Below, piece after piece: positions 16,608 through 26,066 of a DNA stretch of 64,000 nucleotides. A program made the position numbers and the translations under genes. This stretch comes from Paraburkholderia sp. FT54 (GTDB taxonomy: Bacteria > Pseudomonadota > Gammaproteobacteria > Burkholderiales > Burkholderiaceae). The notes beneath the pieces are model-generated. The model had not been told where the DNA came from, searched no databases, and was given only the letters and a program-made list of their open reading frames with translations. Location of the stretch: assembly GCF_031585635.1 (NCBI RefSeq), contig NZ_CP134195.1:682001-746000 (forward strand), read 5' to 3'. Position 1 is the stretch's first letter; each line of letters opens with the position of its first letter.

Positions 16608-18317
16608 ATGCGTCCGAAACGGTTCCTTGCTGCATTGTTGTGTATCGCGCTGGCAACGCCGCCGGGCGCGTTCGCGCAATCGCACGGCGCGTCGAGCATG
16701 GCGCTCAACACGTTGCCAGCGGAGCCGCCGCTAGTAAGCGGGCCGGCCGATACCTGCGCCGATCCACTCGTGCCGCCCGAGATCGCGCAAGGCGTGTTCG
16801 GCGTGTACGGCGGCGCGCAGAGCCGCTTTTCCGGCAATACCGGTGTGAACACCAATTGGCGCGCGCCGATCGTCACGCAGCAGCTACCCGACCTAGGCAA
16901 CGGCGGCTCAGCCTCACTCACGCCGCAGGCCGAGCGCAAACTCGGCGAACGCGTGATGGGCGAGGTGCGCCGCGACCCCGACTATCTCGACGACTGGCTG
17001 GTGCGCGACTATCTGAACTCGGTTGCCGCGAAGCTCGCCGCCGCGGCGAGCGCGCTCTACATCGGCGGATATCGTCCGGACTTCGATCTGTTCGCGGTGC
17101 GCGACCCGCAGATCAACGCCTTCTCGCTGCCGGGCGGGTTTATCGGCGTGAACACCGGTCTGATCGTGGCCACGCAGACTGAGTCCGAGTTGGCATCGGT
17201 GCTGGGTCACGAAATGGGCCACGTGCTGCAGCGGCACATCTCGCGCATGATCACGACCGGCGAACACAGCGGCTATGCGGCGCTCGCCGGCCTGTTGTTC
17301 GGTGTGCTCGCCGGCGTGCTCGCGCATAGCGGCGATCTGGGCAGCGCGATTGCGATCGGCGGCCAGGCGTATGCGGTCGACAACCAGTTGCGTTTCTCGC
17401 GTTCCGCCGAGCACGAAGCGGACCGCGTCGGCTTTCTGCTGCTCGCTGGCGCCGGCTACGATCCTTACGCGATGACGACCTTCTTCGGCCGCCTCGATCG
17501 TGCCGCGATGAGCGACACGGGCATTCCGGCATACGCGCGCACCCATCCGCTGACCGGCGAACGGATCGCCGACATGGAAGACCGTGCGCGCCGCGCGCCT
17601 TACCGGCAACCGCATCAATCGGCCGAATATGGTTTTGTGCGGGCGCGGGCGCGTCTGTTGCAGGATCGCTCGCGCAGCGAGTACGGCGACGAGATTTCGC
17701 GCTTGCGCTCTGAGATCGAGGACCGCACGGCGGTGAACGTCGCGGCGAACTGGTACGGCATTGCCTACGGGCAGATGCTGCTCGAGCGTTACGACGACGC
17801 GGCGGCGTCGCTGGCGTCGTCGCGCGCCGCGTTCGCCGCGGGCGAGCAGGCCGAAGGCGGCACCGCGCGCAGTTCGCCGAGCCTCGATGTGCTCGCCGCC
17901 GACATCGCGCGGCGAGCCGGCCGCGACGACGAGGCCGCGCGTCTGGCCGAGCTTGCGCAAAAGCGCTGGCCGCAGTCGAATGCCGCCATCGACATGCATA
18001 TCCGCACCTTGCTGACCCTGCGCCGCTTTGCCAATGCTCAGGCGCTTGCGCAAAAAGAGACACGTGCCGAGCCGGATCAGCCTGCCTGGTGGCTGTATCT
18101 CGCCCAGGCTAGCGCGGGCACGGGCGACGCGTTGACACAGCATCGTGCGATGGCCGAGAAGTTCGCGCTGGAGGGAGCGTGGCCTTCGGCGATCCGGCAA
18201 TTGAAGGACGCACGCGATCTGAAGGCGATTGGCTACTACGACCTCGCGACCGTCGACGCGAGGCTGCATGAGATGGAAAGCCGCTACAAGGAGGAGCGGC
18301 TGGACGAGAAGAGCTAA
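16608..18317 (+). CDS. periplasmic M48-family metalloprotease with TPR-like C-terminus (BepA/YfgC type)
   Basis: A 569-residue protein starting at MRPKRF with a signal peptide cleaved after AFAQ (residue 24); the frame is open further upstream from a TTG. The peptidase core has HEMGH at 201-205 and the third-ligand motif EHEAD around 268-272. PGGFIGVNTGLI (about 175-186) precedes the site, as in BepA. Residues beyond about 350 are helical, Ala-rich and resemble tetratricopeptide repeats. BepA relatives degrade stalled beta-barrel assembly substrates and help LptD maturation at the outer membrane. Residues 25-110 include a low-complexity stretch absent from short homologues. Confidence 0.92.
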   Translation: MRPKRFLAALLCIALATPPGAFAQSHGASSMALNTLPAEPPLVSGPADTCADPLVPPEIAQGVFGVYGGAQSRFSGNTGVNTNWRAPIVTQQLPDLGNGGSASLTPQAERKLGERVMGEVRRDPDYLDDWLVRDYLNSVAAKLAAAASALYIGGYRPDFDLFAVRDPQINAFSLPGGFIGVNTGLIVATQTESELASVLGHEMGHVLQRHISRMITTGEHSGYAALAGLLFGVLAGVLAHSGDLGSAIAIGGQAYAVDNQLRFSRSAEHEADRVGFLLLAGAGYDPYAMTTFFGRLDRAAMSDTGIPAYARTHPLTGERIADMEDRARRAPYRQPHQSAEYGFVRARARLLQDRSRSEYGDEISRLRSEIEDRTAVNVAANWYGIAYGQMLLERYDDAAASLASSRAAFAAGEQAEGGTARSSPSLDVLAADIARRAGRDDEAARLAELAQKRWPQSNAAIDMHIRTLLTLRRFANAQALAQKETRAEPDQPAWWLYLAQASAGTGDALTQHRAMAEKFALEGAWPSAIRQLKDARDLKAIGYYDLATVDARLHEMESRYKEERLDEKS

Positions 18318-18386
18318 GTCTTGTCCGCAGCTTCGCTGCGTTTGCGAGCCGGCCTCGATGGAGCAACGCAGCGCGCAGGCTGGTGC

Positions 18387-18968
18387 TTAAGTGCCAGCGG
18401 CTGCCGGACTGGGCACAAATTTAAACCGCGCAGCAACGTCGCCTCGCCGCAATGCCTGCAGCGGCAACACAAGCTCGTTGTTCCAGCGAAACTCACCGCT
18501 CATCGAGTCGTCCGCCAGCGTTGTATGATCGGAGAACACCTCCAGGTCGTGATCGTGCAGGACCGCGATTCGCGGCGGCGCCGAATCGTCGGTAAACAGA
18601 ATCCCGCCTTCTTCATCCACGAACACGGCTGCGGGCTCGAAGGCGCCGCCGCCCTGATCCTGCAACGCGAGTGCGCCGCCAGCATCGGCGTCGGCTGACA
18701 AACGCACCACCCACGGCGTATAGCCCAACTCGACATACACACGCTGCGGACCGTTCTGGAAAAACCACTGCCCGCGCTCGTCGGCGTCGTAATTCCGGTT
18801 GATGAACCCGAGCAACGCTTCGTGGCGGATCGGCGTGCCCGGCGAACCGCCGGCCTGCGCGGCTTCGTCACGCATGCGCCAGTTGCCGCGCCTGTCCAGC
18901 ATCAGCCAGCCAGTGCAACTCGGGACATTCGGCCACTTGGCCAAGGCCTGCTTGACGATGTCATCCAT
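18387..18968 (-). CDS. conserved hypothetical protein (Burkholderiales)
   Basis: A 193-residue soluble acidic protein. The N-terminus reads MDDIVKQALAKWPNVPSCTGWL and is followed by RRGNWRMRDE; other conserved-looking parts are RQWFF-type text (here RGQWFFQNGPQRVYVELGY) and LHDHDLEVFSDH. I believe it belongs to a DUF family common in Burkholderia but cannot name it with certainty. No signal peptide, membrane helix or catalytic motif is visible. It overlaps the start of itself with the end of the YheT-like gene by 8 bp, so the two are translated together. Confidence 0.82.
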   Translation of the reverse strand: MDDIVKQALAKWPNVPSCTGWLMLDRRGNWRMRDEAAQAGGSPGTPIRHEALLGFINRNYDADERGQWFFQNGPQRVYVELGYTPWVVRLSADADAGGALALQDQGGGAFEPAAVFVDEEGGILFTDDSAPPRIAVLHDHDLEVFSDHTTLADDSMSGEFRWNNELVLPLQALRRGDVAARFKFVPSPAAAGT

Positions 18969-20115
18969 GATCGACGTGTCGCTCCAGATAGCCGAACACG
19001 CGCCGCGACAGCCAGTCGAGGCGGCCCGGAAACGGCCCGGTCATAAAGCCGGCGTGGCCGCCATGCTTGGGTTGGTCGAGTTCCACTGCCGCCGAGACTT
19101 CATGCCGCGACGGCAACGCCTCAGCCGGCAGGAACGGATCGTTGCGCGCGTTCAGCACCAGCGTCGGCACCTGAATGTGCGGCAGCAGCGGACGCGTGGT
19201 CGCCGTGCTCCAGTAGTCGTCGGTATCGCGAAAGCCGTGCAGCGGCGCGGTCACCACGTTGTCGAACTCGTACATGGTGCGGCTCGCCAGCATCGCGTCA
19301 CGGTCGAACAGGCCTGGAAACTGCACCAGCTTCTGTTCGGCCTTCTGCTTGAGCGTTCTCAGAAAACTACGCGTGTAAACGAGGCCGAAGCCCTGGGACA
19401 ATGCGCGGCCGCCGGCATGCACGTCGATGGGTGTCGAAATCGCCGCGGCGGCCGAGATCACCGACGTCGCGTCCTCCTGCCGCTCACCCAGCCAGCGCAG
19501 CAGCACATTGCCGCCGAGCGACACGCCGGCCGCCACGATCGGCCCGCGATGCGCGGCGCGCAAACGCCGCAGCACCCAATCGACTTCGTTGCTGTCGGCG
19601 AGATGATAGAAACGCGGCATCCGGTTCAGCGGTCCGCTGCAACTGCGGAAGTGCGGCACGACGCCATGCCAGCCGTACTCGCGCGCGGCCGCCATCAACG
19701 AGGCGGCGTAGTGCGAACCCGAGCTGCCTTCGAGGCCGTGAAACAGTACGAAGAGCGGGGCGGTGTCGGCGGGAATGTGCGGCATAGCGCCGGCCGTGAG
19801 CGACGACACGGCCTGAGGACCGTCGTGCTGCACCCAGTCGAGATCGATGAAATCGCCGTCGGGCGTGTCCCAGCGCTCGCGTCGAAACGAGACGGCGGGG
19901 CGGCGTGCAAACAGCGACGGGACGATGGTTTGTACGTGCCGATTCGGCAGCCAGAGCGGCGCACGGTAGAGCAACTCGATGGTTGCGTCGACGGTAGCCT
20001 CGATGGCGGCCGCGGCGCGTGCCGTGCCGGAAGAAGCGGATTTTTCGTGCGGCGTTCCCAGATCCCGCGAAGGGACTTCCGTCAAGGCGGGGGACTTCCT
20101 GCGGGGCGTGCTCAT
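18961..20115 (-). CDS. YheT-family alpha/beta hydrolase
   Basis: A 384-residue protein of the YheT/UPF0017 group. Features are LWLPNRHVQTIVPSLF near residue 55, the oxyanion-side LFHGLEGSSGSHYA, the nucleophile elbow GVSLGGNVLL with the catalytic Ser, VLNARNDPFLP with the acid, and HGGHAGFM with the catalytic His. The substrate is unknown; relatives are called esterases. The first 45 residues are low-complexity and poorly conserved, so translation may start later. Its end overlaps the next gene. Confidence 0.9.
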   Translation of the reverse strand: MSTPRRKSPALTEVPSRDLGTPHEKSASSGTARAAAAIEATVDATIELLYRAPLWLPNRHVQTIVPSLFARRPAVSFRRERWDTPDGDFIDLDWVQHDGPQAVSSLTAGAMPHIPADTAPLFVLFHGLEGSSGSHYAASLMAAAREYGWHGVVPHFRSCSGPLNRMPRFYHLADSNEVDWVLRRLRAAHRGPIVAAGVSLGGNVLLRWLGERQEDATSVISAAAAISTPIDVHAGGRALSQGFGLVYTRSFLRTLKQKAEQKLVQFPGLFDRDAMLASRTMYEFDNVVTAPLHGFRDTDDYWSTATTRPLLPHIQVPTLVLNARNDPFLPAEALPSRHEVSAAVELDQPKHGGHAGFMTGPFPGRLDWLSRRVFGYLERHVDHG

Positions 20116-20154
20116 GCCTGCTTCAAAACTAAAAAGTAAGACGCGCGGCGCGCG

Positions 20155-20601
20155 TCAGTGCAGTGACCCCTGGCCATGCCGCATCTTCGTGGCGAACTGG
20201 CTGGCGGCCTCGTTGGGCATCGGACTCGCGTGGATGTGCGCGATACGCCATTCGCCGCGTTCGTGGACCATCACGTAAGTCGCAAACACCATGGCGGGCG
20301 TGGCCTTGGGGTCAGCCGGCCGGTGCGCTTCGGCAATCGCATAGACCACGGTGCCGAGGCTGTCGTAGACGCGGATGTCGAGCGGCTCGATGGAAACGGG
20401 CGCCATTTCGAGCTGAATCTGCAAGCCGGCGCGAATGCTCTCGAGGCCGTGCAGGTGGGAGCCGTCGGCGCAGATGCAGCTGACGAACTCTTCATCGATC
20501 CACAGACCCATCAAGCTGTCGATATTGACCTCGGCGACGGCCTGGTAATAGGCGTTCAGAGTATCGGCGGCGGCTTCGAAGATATGGGCAAAACGTGGCA
20601 T
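20155..20601 (-). CDS. NTF2-like (SnoaL/DUF4440-type) protein
   Basis: A 148-residue protein with the alpha+beta cone fold pattern of the NTF2/SnoaL superfamily: helical start AADTLNAYYQAVAEVNIDSLMGLW, then DEEFVSCICADGSHLHGLESI, and strands ending VFATYVMVHERGEWRIAHIHASP. Proteins of this type include ketosteroid isomerase-like enzymes and ligand-binding proteins; the substrate cannot be deduced. It lies between waaF and the YheT gene on the same strand. Confidence 0.85.
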   Translation of the reverse strand: MPRFAHIFEAAADTLNAYYQAVAEVNIDSLMGLWIDEEFVSCICADGSHLHGLESIRAGLQIQLEMAPVSIEPLDIRVYDSLGTVVYAIAEAHRPADPKATPAMVFATYVMVHERGEWRIAHIHASPMPNEAASQFATKMRHGQGSLH

Positions 20602-20769
20602 GGCTCGTCAGTCTCTTGTGCGCGGCGCGCGGTTGCGGGGCAGCGGTCAGCGGGACAGTCCGGAGCACCGGACGATCGCACCCGTGCGCCAGCATGCCCG
20701 CGCCGCAAGGCGCGAACATGACGCGACGCGCTGAGGTGCGTGCGGTGTTGCGTGCGAGTATCGGCCGGT

Positions 20770-21795
20770 TCAGCGTTGCGCCAGCAACATGCCGCGCAAA
20801 TCGCCGAATACCTGCTCGGCGCTCAACTGCTTCAGGCAGTTCAGATGACCAAGCGGACACTCGCGCTCAAAACAGGGGCTGCATTCGAGATGGAGCCATT
20901 GTACCTTCGCAAGCTCGGACAAGGGCGGCGTGTGGCGCGGATCGGTCGAACCGTACACGGCCACCAGCGGCCGGCGCAGCGCGGCGGCCACGTGCATCAA
21001 GCCGGAATCGTTGGTGACGACCGCGTTGGCGCGCGAGATCAGCGCGCACGCCTCGCCCAGCGCGGTCTGGCCGCACAGGTTGCGCACGTTCGGCGCTCGC
21101 TCCGCGATGGCCTGCGCGAGCGGCGCGTCTTTCGGCGATCCGAGCGCGACGATCTGCGTGTACGGGAACGACTGGCCGACCATCTGCGCGAGCGACGCGA
21201 AGTGTTCGGGCGGCCAGCGCTTGGCGGGCCCGTATTCGGCGCCCGGGCAGAACACCAGCAGCGGCACGCGCGTATCGAGATTGAAGCGCGCCGAGACGCG
21301 CGACGCTTCGTTCAGATCCGCGTCGAGGCGCGGCATCGGCAGGTCGTCGGGCACCTTGGCGCCAGGCGCGTAGGCGAGGGCGGCGTACTGGCCGACCATC
21401 GGCGGACGCTCATCCTTGCGCGGATTCGCGTGACGCACGTTCAGCAGGCCGTAGCGGCTTTCGCCGGTATAGCCGATGCGTAGGGGAATGCCCGCCATCC
21501 ACGGAATCAGCGCCGACTTGAGCGAGTTGGGCAGCACGTACGCGCCGTCATAGCCGATGTCGCGCAGGTCGCTCGCCAGCTGCCAGCGGCGCAGCATTTG
21601 CAGCTTGCCGTGCGCGAGATCCGTGGCGTAGACGTCGCGGATTTCCGGCATGCGTTCGAGGACAGGCGCGACCCAAGAGGGCGCGACCGCGTCGATGACG
21701 ATGCGCGGATGCAATTTCACGAGGCGCGCAAACAGCGGCTGCGCCATCAATGCGTCACCGATCCAGTTCGGTGCGATAACCAACGCGCGACGCAT
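20770..21795 (-). CDS. waaF: ADP-heptose:LPS heptosyltransferase II
   Basis: A 341-residue GT9 glycosyltransferase that adds the second L,D-heptose to the LPS inner core on the cytoplasmic face. The start at MRRALVIAPNWIGDALMAQP matches the family; 85 codons of open frame upstream are not conserved. Other motifs: FCPGAEYGPAKRWP, then ALGSPKDAPLA, and the donor-binding VTNDSGLMHVAAALRRPLVAVYG with STDPRHTPP. The C-terminus has CFERECPLGHLNC. The ribosome site is weak. Confidence 0.96.
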   Translation of the reverse strand: MRRALVIAPNWIGDALMAQPLFARLVKLHPRIVIDAVAPSWVAPVLERMPEIRDVYATDLAHGKLQMLRRWQLASDLRDIGYDGAYVLPNSLKSALIPWMAGIPLRIGYTGESRYGLLNVRHANPRKDERPPMVGQYAALAYAPGAKVPDDLPMPRLDADLNEASRVSARFNLDTRVPLLVFCPGAEYGPAKRWPPEHFASLAQMVGQSFPYTQIVALGSPKDAPLAQAIAERAPNVRNLCGQTALGEACALISRANAVVTNDSGLMHVAAALRRPLVAVYGSTDPRHTPPLSELAKVQWLHLECSPCFERECPLGHLNCLKQLSAEQVFGDLRGMLLAQR

Positions 21796-22131
21796 CAGAG
21801 TGAGTGTCCGGTGTCGAAACGAAACCCCGCGCAAGCCTTGCGCGGGGCATTCGGATAGGTAAATGGGGAAAAGCCGCAAGCCGCGTGGCGTGATTCCGGC
21901 ATGGCCGGACGCGCCGCGGTGGCGGCCCTGCTGTGACGTGCCTGCTTTCGGAGCGGGCTGCGCGCTTGCGTCGGCATGATCACCGTCTGCTGCACGACCG
22001 GCGCCGGATCGTCGAACGAAGAACCTCGCTGCGCAACGACAGCCAGTCAATCACGAAGCGAACCCCGCAACGAAGCGTGCAGCCAAGCCCGCGAGCGGCG
22101 CCACAAGCAATCAGTTTTCAGTGCGCCGTGT
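21796..22131. other. 336-bp gene-free stretch upstream of waaF
   Basis: Apart from the hairpin at 21825-21847 I see no gene or clear promoter. Short frames here have arginine-rich translations and no ribosome sites. Confidence 0.5.
21825..21847 (-). terminator. perfect 10-bp hairpin before waaF
   Basis: CCCCGCGCAA (21825-21834) pairs with TTGCGCGGGG (21838-21847) around a 3-nt loop. On the minus strand it is followed by a moderately T-rich GTTTCGTTTCG. It may terminate or attenuate read-through from ilvE and the zinc-finger gene into waaF. Confidence 0.45.
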
Positions 22132-22326
22132 TCAATGGCCCTTGACCACTTCGCCGTCGCGCAGCTTATAACGCGTGCTGCAGTACGGGCACTTGGCTTC
22201 GCCGTGCGTGACGTCGATAAAGACGCGCGGATGCGCGCTCCAGCGCGGCATGGCCGGATTCGGGCAGTACGCCGGCAGGTCTTTTGCCGACAGTTCGACC
22301 AGCGGCATTTCCTTGATTTCGCTCAT
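22132..22326 (-). CDS. CHCC-type zinc-finger protein
   Basis: A 64-residue protein with the zf-CHCC pattern: Cys in PAYCPNP, His in SAHPRVF, and the pair CPYC in KCPYCSTRYKL. Relatives include the small zinc-binding subunit of mitochondrial complex I (NDUFS6). In beta-proteobacteria it commonly stands between ilvE and waaF, as here. Its role in bacteria is not established. The C-terminus reads RDGEVVKGH. Confidence 0.92.
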   Translation of the reverse strand: MSEIKEMPLVELSAKDLPAYCPNPAMPRWSAHPRVFIDVTHGEAKCPYCSTRYKLRDGEVVKGH

Positions 22327-22389
22327 GAGACGTTTCTCGTTGTATGCAGGGTGCGTGCGTTGCGCCAGTGTGGCCCGGCGCGGCGCGCG

Positions 22390-23313
22390 TTAAATCTTGG
22401 TCAGCCAGTTCGCGTACTTGTCGCTCTTGCCGTTCACGATGTCGAAGAAGCCCGCTTGCAGCTTCTCAGTGATCGGGCCGCGCGTGCCCGAGCCGATCGT
22501 GCGGTTGTCGAGCTCGCGGATCGGCGTGACCTCGGCGGCGGTGCCGGTGAAGAACGCTTCGTCGCACGTATAGACCTCGTCGCGCGTGATGCGCTTTTCG
22601 ATCACCTGGATGCCCGCGTCACGCGCCAGCGTGATAACCGTGTCGCGCGTGATGCCGTCGAGGCACGACGACAGGTCCGGCGTGTACAGCTTGCCGTTGT
22701 TCACGAGGAAGAAGTTCTCGCCCGAGCCTTCCGACACGTAGCCGTCCACGTCGAGCAGCAGCGCTTCGTCGTAACCGTCGGCGATCGCTTCCTGGTTGGC
22801 GAGGATCGAGTTCACGTACCAGCCCGACGCCTTGGCGCGGACCATGGACACGTTCACGTGATGGCGCGTGAACGACGAAGTCTTCACGCGGATGCCCTTG
22901 GCGATGCCGTCTTCACCGAGGTAAGCGCCCCACGGCCAGGCGGCGATTGCCACGTGGATGGTGTTGCCCTTGGCGGACACGCCGAGCTTTTCCGAGCCGA
23001 CCCAGATGATCGGGCGCAGGTAGCAGGATTCGAGCTTGTTTTCACGGACTACTTCGCATTGCGCGGCGGCGAGCGTTTCGTGGTCGAACGGCACGTCCAT
23101 CTGGAAGATTTTGGCCGAGTTCAGCAGACGCTTGGTGTGTTCCTGCAGCCGGAAAATCGCGGTGCCGCCGTCCGCCGTCTTGTAGGCGCGTACGCCTTCA
23201 AAGACGCCCATGCCGTAGTGCAGCGTGTGGGTGAGCACGTGGATCTTGGCGTCGCGCCAGTCGATGAGCTTGCCATCCATCCAGATCTTGCCGTCGCGGT
23301 CGGCCATTGACAT
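22390..23313 (-). CDS. ilvE: branched-chain amino acid aminotransferase
   Basis: A 307-residue fold-type IV PLP enzyme transferring the amino group between Glu and Leu, Ile or Val. Signatures: WMDGKLIDWRDAKIHVLTH, GMGVFEGVRAY, the PLP-lysine region KASGWYVNSILANQEA, and EGSGENFFLV followed by ITRDTVITLA. CTGGAGA precedes the ATG at 23313; a second in-frame ATG two codons later could serve. It is divergent from azlCD, which exports the same amino acids. Confidence 0.97.
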   Translation of the reverse strand: MSMADRDGKIWMDGKLIDWRDAKIHVLTHTLHYGMGVFEGVRAYKTADGGTAIFRLQEHTKRLLNSAKIFQMDVPFDHETLAAAQCEVVRENKLESCYLRPIIWVGSEKLGVSAKGNTIHVAIAAWPWGAYLGEDGIAKGIRVKTSSFTRHHVNVSMVRAKASGWYVNSILANQEAIADGYDEALLLDVDGYVSEGSGENFFLVNNGKLYTPDLSSCLDGITRDTVITLARDAGIQVIEKRITRDEVYTCDEAFFTGTAAEVTPIRELDNRTIGSGTRGPITEKLQAGFFDIVNGKSDKYANWLTKI

Positions 23314-23423
23314 ACGATTCTCCAGCGGGTGCGTTGTTAAGCGTAGCTATATCAGGCATAGCCAGGACCCGCATTTTAACGTCTTTTGCACACGGAACGG
23401 GCATTTGGCCGCATTCCGGACGC

Positions 23424-23429
23424 TATAAT
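23424..23429 (+). promoter_or_regulatory. -10 element of azlCD
   Basis: Consensus TATAAT in the ilvE-azlC divergent region, 110 bp before the chosen azlC start and 27 bp before an alternative in-frame ATG at 23456. No convincing -35. Confidence 0.45.
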
Positions 23430-23533
23430 CCGGCACACGCATAATTCAAATCCGAATGCGCCAGCGGGTGCTTGACGACCTGGCGCCGACTTCACATCGT
23501 TGCAGCGCCCTCGGGCGCCCGCGTTTCGCCCCC

Positions 23534-24280
23534 ATGCTCGCTCGCCTGTCAGATATCGATCGCCGTGCCTTCCGCGAAGGCGCGCGCGACTATTCGCCCA
23601 CGCTGATGGCGATTTTCTCCTGGGGCCTCGTCACCGGCATTGCCATGAGCAAATCGGTACTCACGTTGCCGCAGGCGCTCACCATGTCGCTGCTGTGCTA
23701 CGCCGGGTCGTCGCAACTGGCGGTGCTGCCGCTGCTTGCCGCCAAGCTGCCGGTCTGGACCGTGCTGCTCACCGCCGCGATGGTCAATACGCGTTTCGTC
23801 ATCTTCAGCGTCGGTCTCGCGCCGCATTTTTCCTATCTGTCGATGTGGCGGCGCCTCGTGCTCGGCTACTTCAACGGCGACGTGATTTACCTGCTGTTCC
23901 AGAAAAAGAGCTTCCCGACCGGCTATGTGGCGGGCAAGGAGGCGTACTACTGGGGCATGGCGGTGTGCAGCTGGCTGTCGTGGCAGGTGTCGTCGATTGC
24001 CGGGATTCTGCTGGCGAGCCTGATTCCCGATAACTGGGGTCTCGCGCTGGCGGGTACGCTGGCCCTGCTGCCCATCATGGTGTCGGCGATCGCGACGCGC
24101 TCCACGCTGGTCGCGGTCAGCATCGCCGGCGTGGTGTCGTTGCTGGCTTTCGACCTGCCGTACCGGCTCGCGCTGCCGCTCGCGGTGATCGCGGCAATCA
24201 TTGCCGGCAGTGCCGCCGACCTGATGGTCGAGCGCGCCGACTTGCGTCGCATCCGTAACAGCGCCGGAGATTCCCGATGA
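23534..24280 (+). CDS. azlC: AzlC-family branched-chain amino acid permease
   Basis: A 248-residue membrane protein. The family pattern FREGARDYSPTLMAIFSWGLVTGIAMSKS begins near residue 11, followed by the signature SLLCYAGSSQLAVLPLLA and NTRFVIFSVGLAPHF. AzlC with the small partner AzlD exports branched-chain amino acids. The start at MLARLSDIDRRAF is chosen because conservation begins there. An ATG at 23456 in frame lies closer to the TATAAT and would add 26 less conserved residues. Neither start has a ribosome site. It overlaps azlD by 4 bp. Confidence 0.92.
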   Translation: MLARLSDIDRRAFREGARDYSPTLMAIFSWGLVTGIAMSKSVLTLPQALTMSLLCYAGSSQLAVLPLLAAKLPVWTVLLTAAMVNTRFVIFSVGLAPHFSYLSMWRRLVLGYFNGDVIYLLFQKKSFPTGYVAGKEAYYWGMAVCSWLSWQVSSIAGILLASLIPDNWGLALAGTLALLPIMVSAIATRSTLVAVSIAGVVSLLAFDLPYRLALPLAVIAAIIAGSAADLMVERADLRRIRNSAGDSR

Positions 24281-24600
24281 CGTCCACACAGATCTGGCTG
24301 GCCATTTTCGGCATGACCTTCGTCACCGCCGTGACACGCGCGATGTTTCTAATCGGCGGCGAGCGCACGGTTTTGCCGGCGCGGGTCCAGCGTATGCTGC
24401 GTTATGCGCCGGCCGCGGCGCTCGCTGCGGTGGTCCTGCCGGATGTGCTGGCAACGCCCGACGGCCTGTCGTTCGCGCCGTCGAACCATGAGTTCTATGC
24501 CACGCTGTCGGGGCTTGCGTGGTTTTTGTGGCGGCGCACCATGCTCGGCACGATTGTCGTCGGGATGGTCGTGTTCACGTTGTTGCGCCTCTTCATGTGA
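24277..24600 (+). CDS. azlD: AzlD-family branched-chain amino acid transport subunit
   Basis: A 107-residue protein with four hydrophobic segments. WLAIFGMTFVTAVTRAMFL and MLRYAPAAALAAVVLPDVL are typical of AzlD. It starts in an ATGA overlap with azlC, so the two subunits are made together. It ends with helix GMVVFTLLRLFM. Confidence 0.95.
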   Translation: MTSTQIWLAIFGMTFVTAVTRAMFLIGGERTVLPARVQRMLRYAPAAALAAVVLPDVLATPDGLSFAPSNHEFYATLSGLAWFLWRRTMLGTIVVGMVVFTLLRLFM

Positions 24601-24872
24601 TTGAAGAAACAGGAAATGGTGCATTGCGGCACGCACACCGTATCGTTCAAATACGGGACATTCGCCCGGTCGCGGGTCAGAAGGCTGTGTGGATCAGTTA
24701 AAATGCTTGCTTCCGGGATAGCCGCGCCGCTGCAGGGCGCGCGCCGCCGCGGCCTTGCCGCCGGCACCCGCTTCCGTGGAGCCGCTGCCGTGCCTGAGCG
24801 CTGGAGTTCACCGCGCTTGAGTGCCGCGCGTCGTCCGCCACCGCCTTCTCATCAACTCGCACACACACGCCC

Positions 24873-26066
24873 ATGAACAAGGTATTGCGTCTCTCCGATC
24901 TGATCGCCGAAGGCAAGCTATCCGGCAAACGCGTGTTCATCCGCGCCGATCTGAACGTGCCGCAGGACGATCAAGGCAACATCACCGAAGACACGCGCAT
25001 CCGCGCCTCCGTACCGGCCATCAAGGCCGCGCTCGACGCGGGCGCCGCCGTGATGGTCACGTCGCACCTGGGCCGTCCGACCGAGGGCGATTTCAAGCCG
25101 GAAGATTCGCTGGCGCCGGTCGCGAAGCGTCTGGCCGAACTGCTCGGCCGTGACGTGCCGCTGGTGGCGAACTGGGTTGAAAACGGCGTGAACGTCGCGC
25201 CGGGCTCGGTCGTGCTGCTGGAAAACTGCCGCGTCAACAAGGGCGAAAAGAAGGATTCCGACGAGCTCGCGCAGAAAATGGCGAAGCTCTGCGATATCTA
25301 CGTGAACGACGCGTTCGGCACGGCGCACCGCGCTGAAGCGACCACGCACGGTATCGCCAAATACGCGCCCGTCGCGTGCGCCGGCCCGCTGCTGGCCGCC
25401 GAACTCGAAGCGCTCGGCAAGGCGCTGGGCGCGCCGAAGCGTCCGCTGGTGGCGATCGTCGCCGGCTCGAAGGTGTCTACCAAGCTGACCATTCTGAAGT
25501 CGCTGGCCGACAAGGTCGATCAACTGATCGTGGGCGGCGGCATCGCCAACACGTTCATGCTGGCTGCCGGCCTGAAGATCGGCAAGTCGCTCGCCGAAGC
25601 CGATCTGGTGAACGAAGCCAAAGCCATCATCGACGCCGCGAAAGCGCGCGGCGCCTCGGTGCCGATCCCGACCGACGTGGTCACGGCCAAGGAGTTTTCG
25701 CCGACCGCCAAAGCCGAAATCAAGGCCGTCGCCGACGTTCAAGACGACGACATGATCCTCGACATCGGACCGGAAACGGCCAAGGTGCTCGCCGCGCAAC
25801 TGGAAAAGGCCGGCACCATCGTGTGGAATGGCCCGGTCGGCGTGTTCGAATTCGACCAGTTCGGCAACGGCACGAAGACGCTGGCGGACGCCATCGCGAA
25901 GTCGTCTGCGTTCTCGATTGCCGGCGGCGGCGATACGCTTGCAGCGATCGCCAAGTACGGCATCCACGACAAGGTCAGCTACATCTCGACAGGCGGCGGC
26001 GCCTTCCTCGAGTTCCTCGAAGGCAAGAAGCTACCTGCCGTCGAAGTTCTGGAATCGCGGGCTTAA
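24873..26066 (+). CDS. pgk: phosphoglycerate kinase
   Basis: A 397-residue enzyme interconverting 1,3-bisphosphoglycerate and 3-phosphoglycerate with ATP formation. Signatures are [13 protein letters not shown] (substrate Arg/Asp), [35 protein letters not shown] and the C-terminal nucleotide-site GGGDTLAAI and [13 protein letters not shown]. The 272-bp gap before it contains a -10-like TAAAAT at 24699-24704. pyk follows, then fba, making a glycolytic cluster. Confidence 0.98.
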   Translation: MNKVLRLSDLIAEGKLSGKRVFIRADLNVPQDDQGNITEDTRIRASVPAIKAALDAGAAVMVTSHLGRPTEGDFKPEDSLAPVAKRLAELLGRDVPLVANWVENGVNVAPGSVVLLENCRVNKGEKKDSDELAQKMAKLCDIYVNDAFGTAHRAEATTHGIAKYAPVACAGPLLAAELEALGKALGAPKRPLVAIVAGSKVSTKLTILKSLADKVDQLIVGGGIANTFMLAAGLKIGKSLAEADLVNEAKAIIDAAKARGASVPIPTDVVTAKEFSPTAKAEIKAVADVQDDDMILDIGPETAKVLAAQLEKAGTIVWNGPVGVFEFDQFGNGTKTLADAIAKSSAFSIAGGGDTLAAIAKYGIHDKVSYISTGGGAFLEFLEGKKLPAVEVLESRA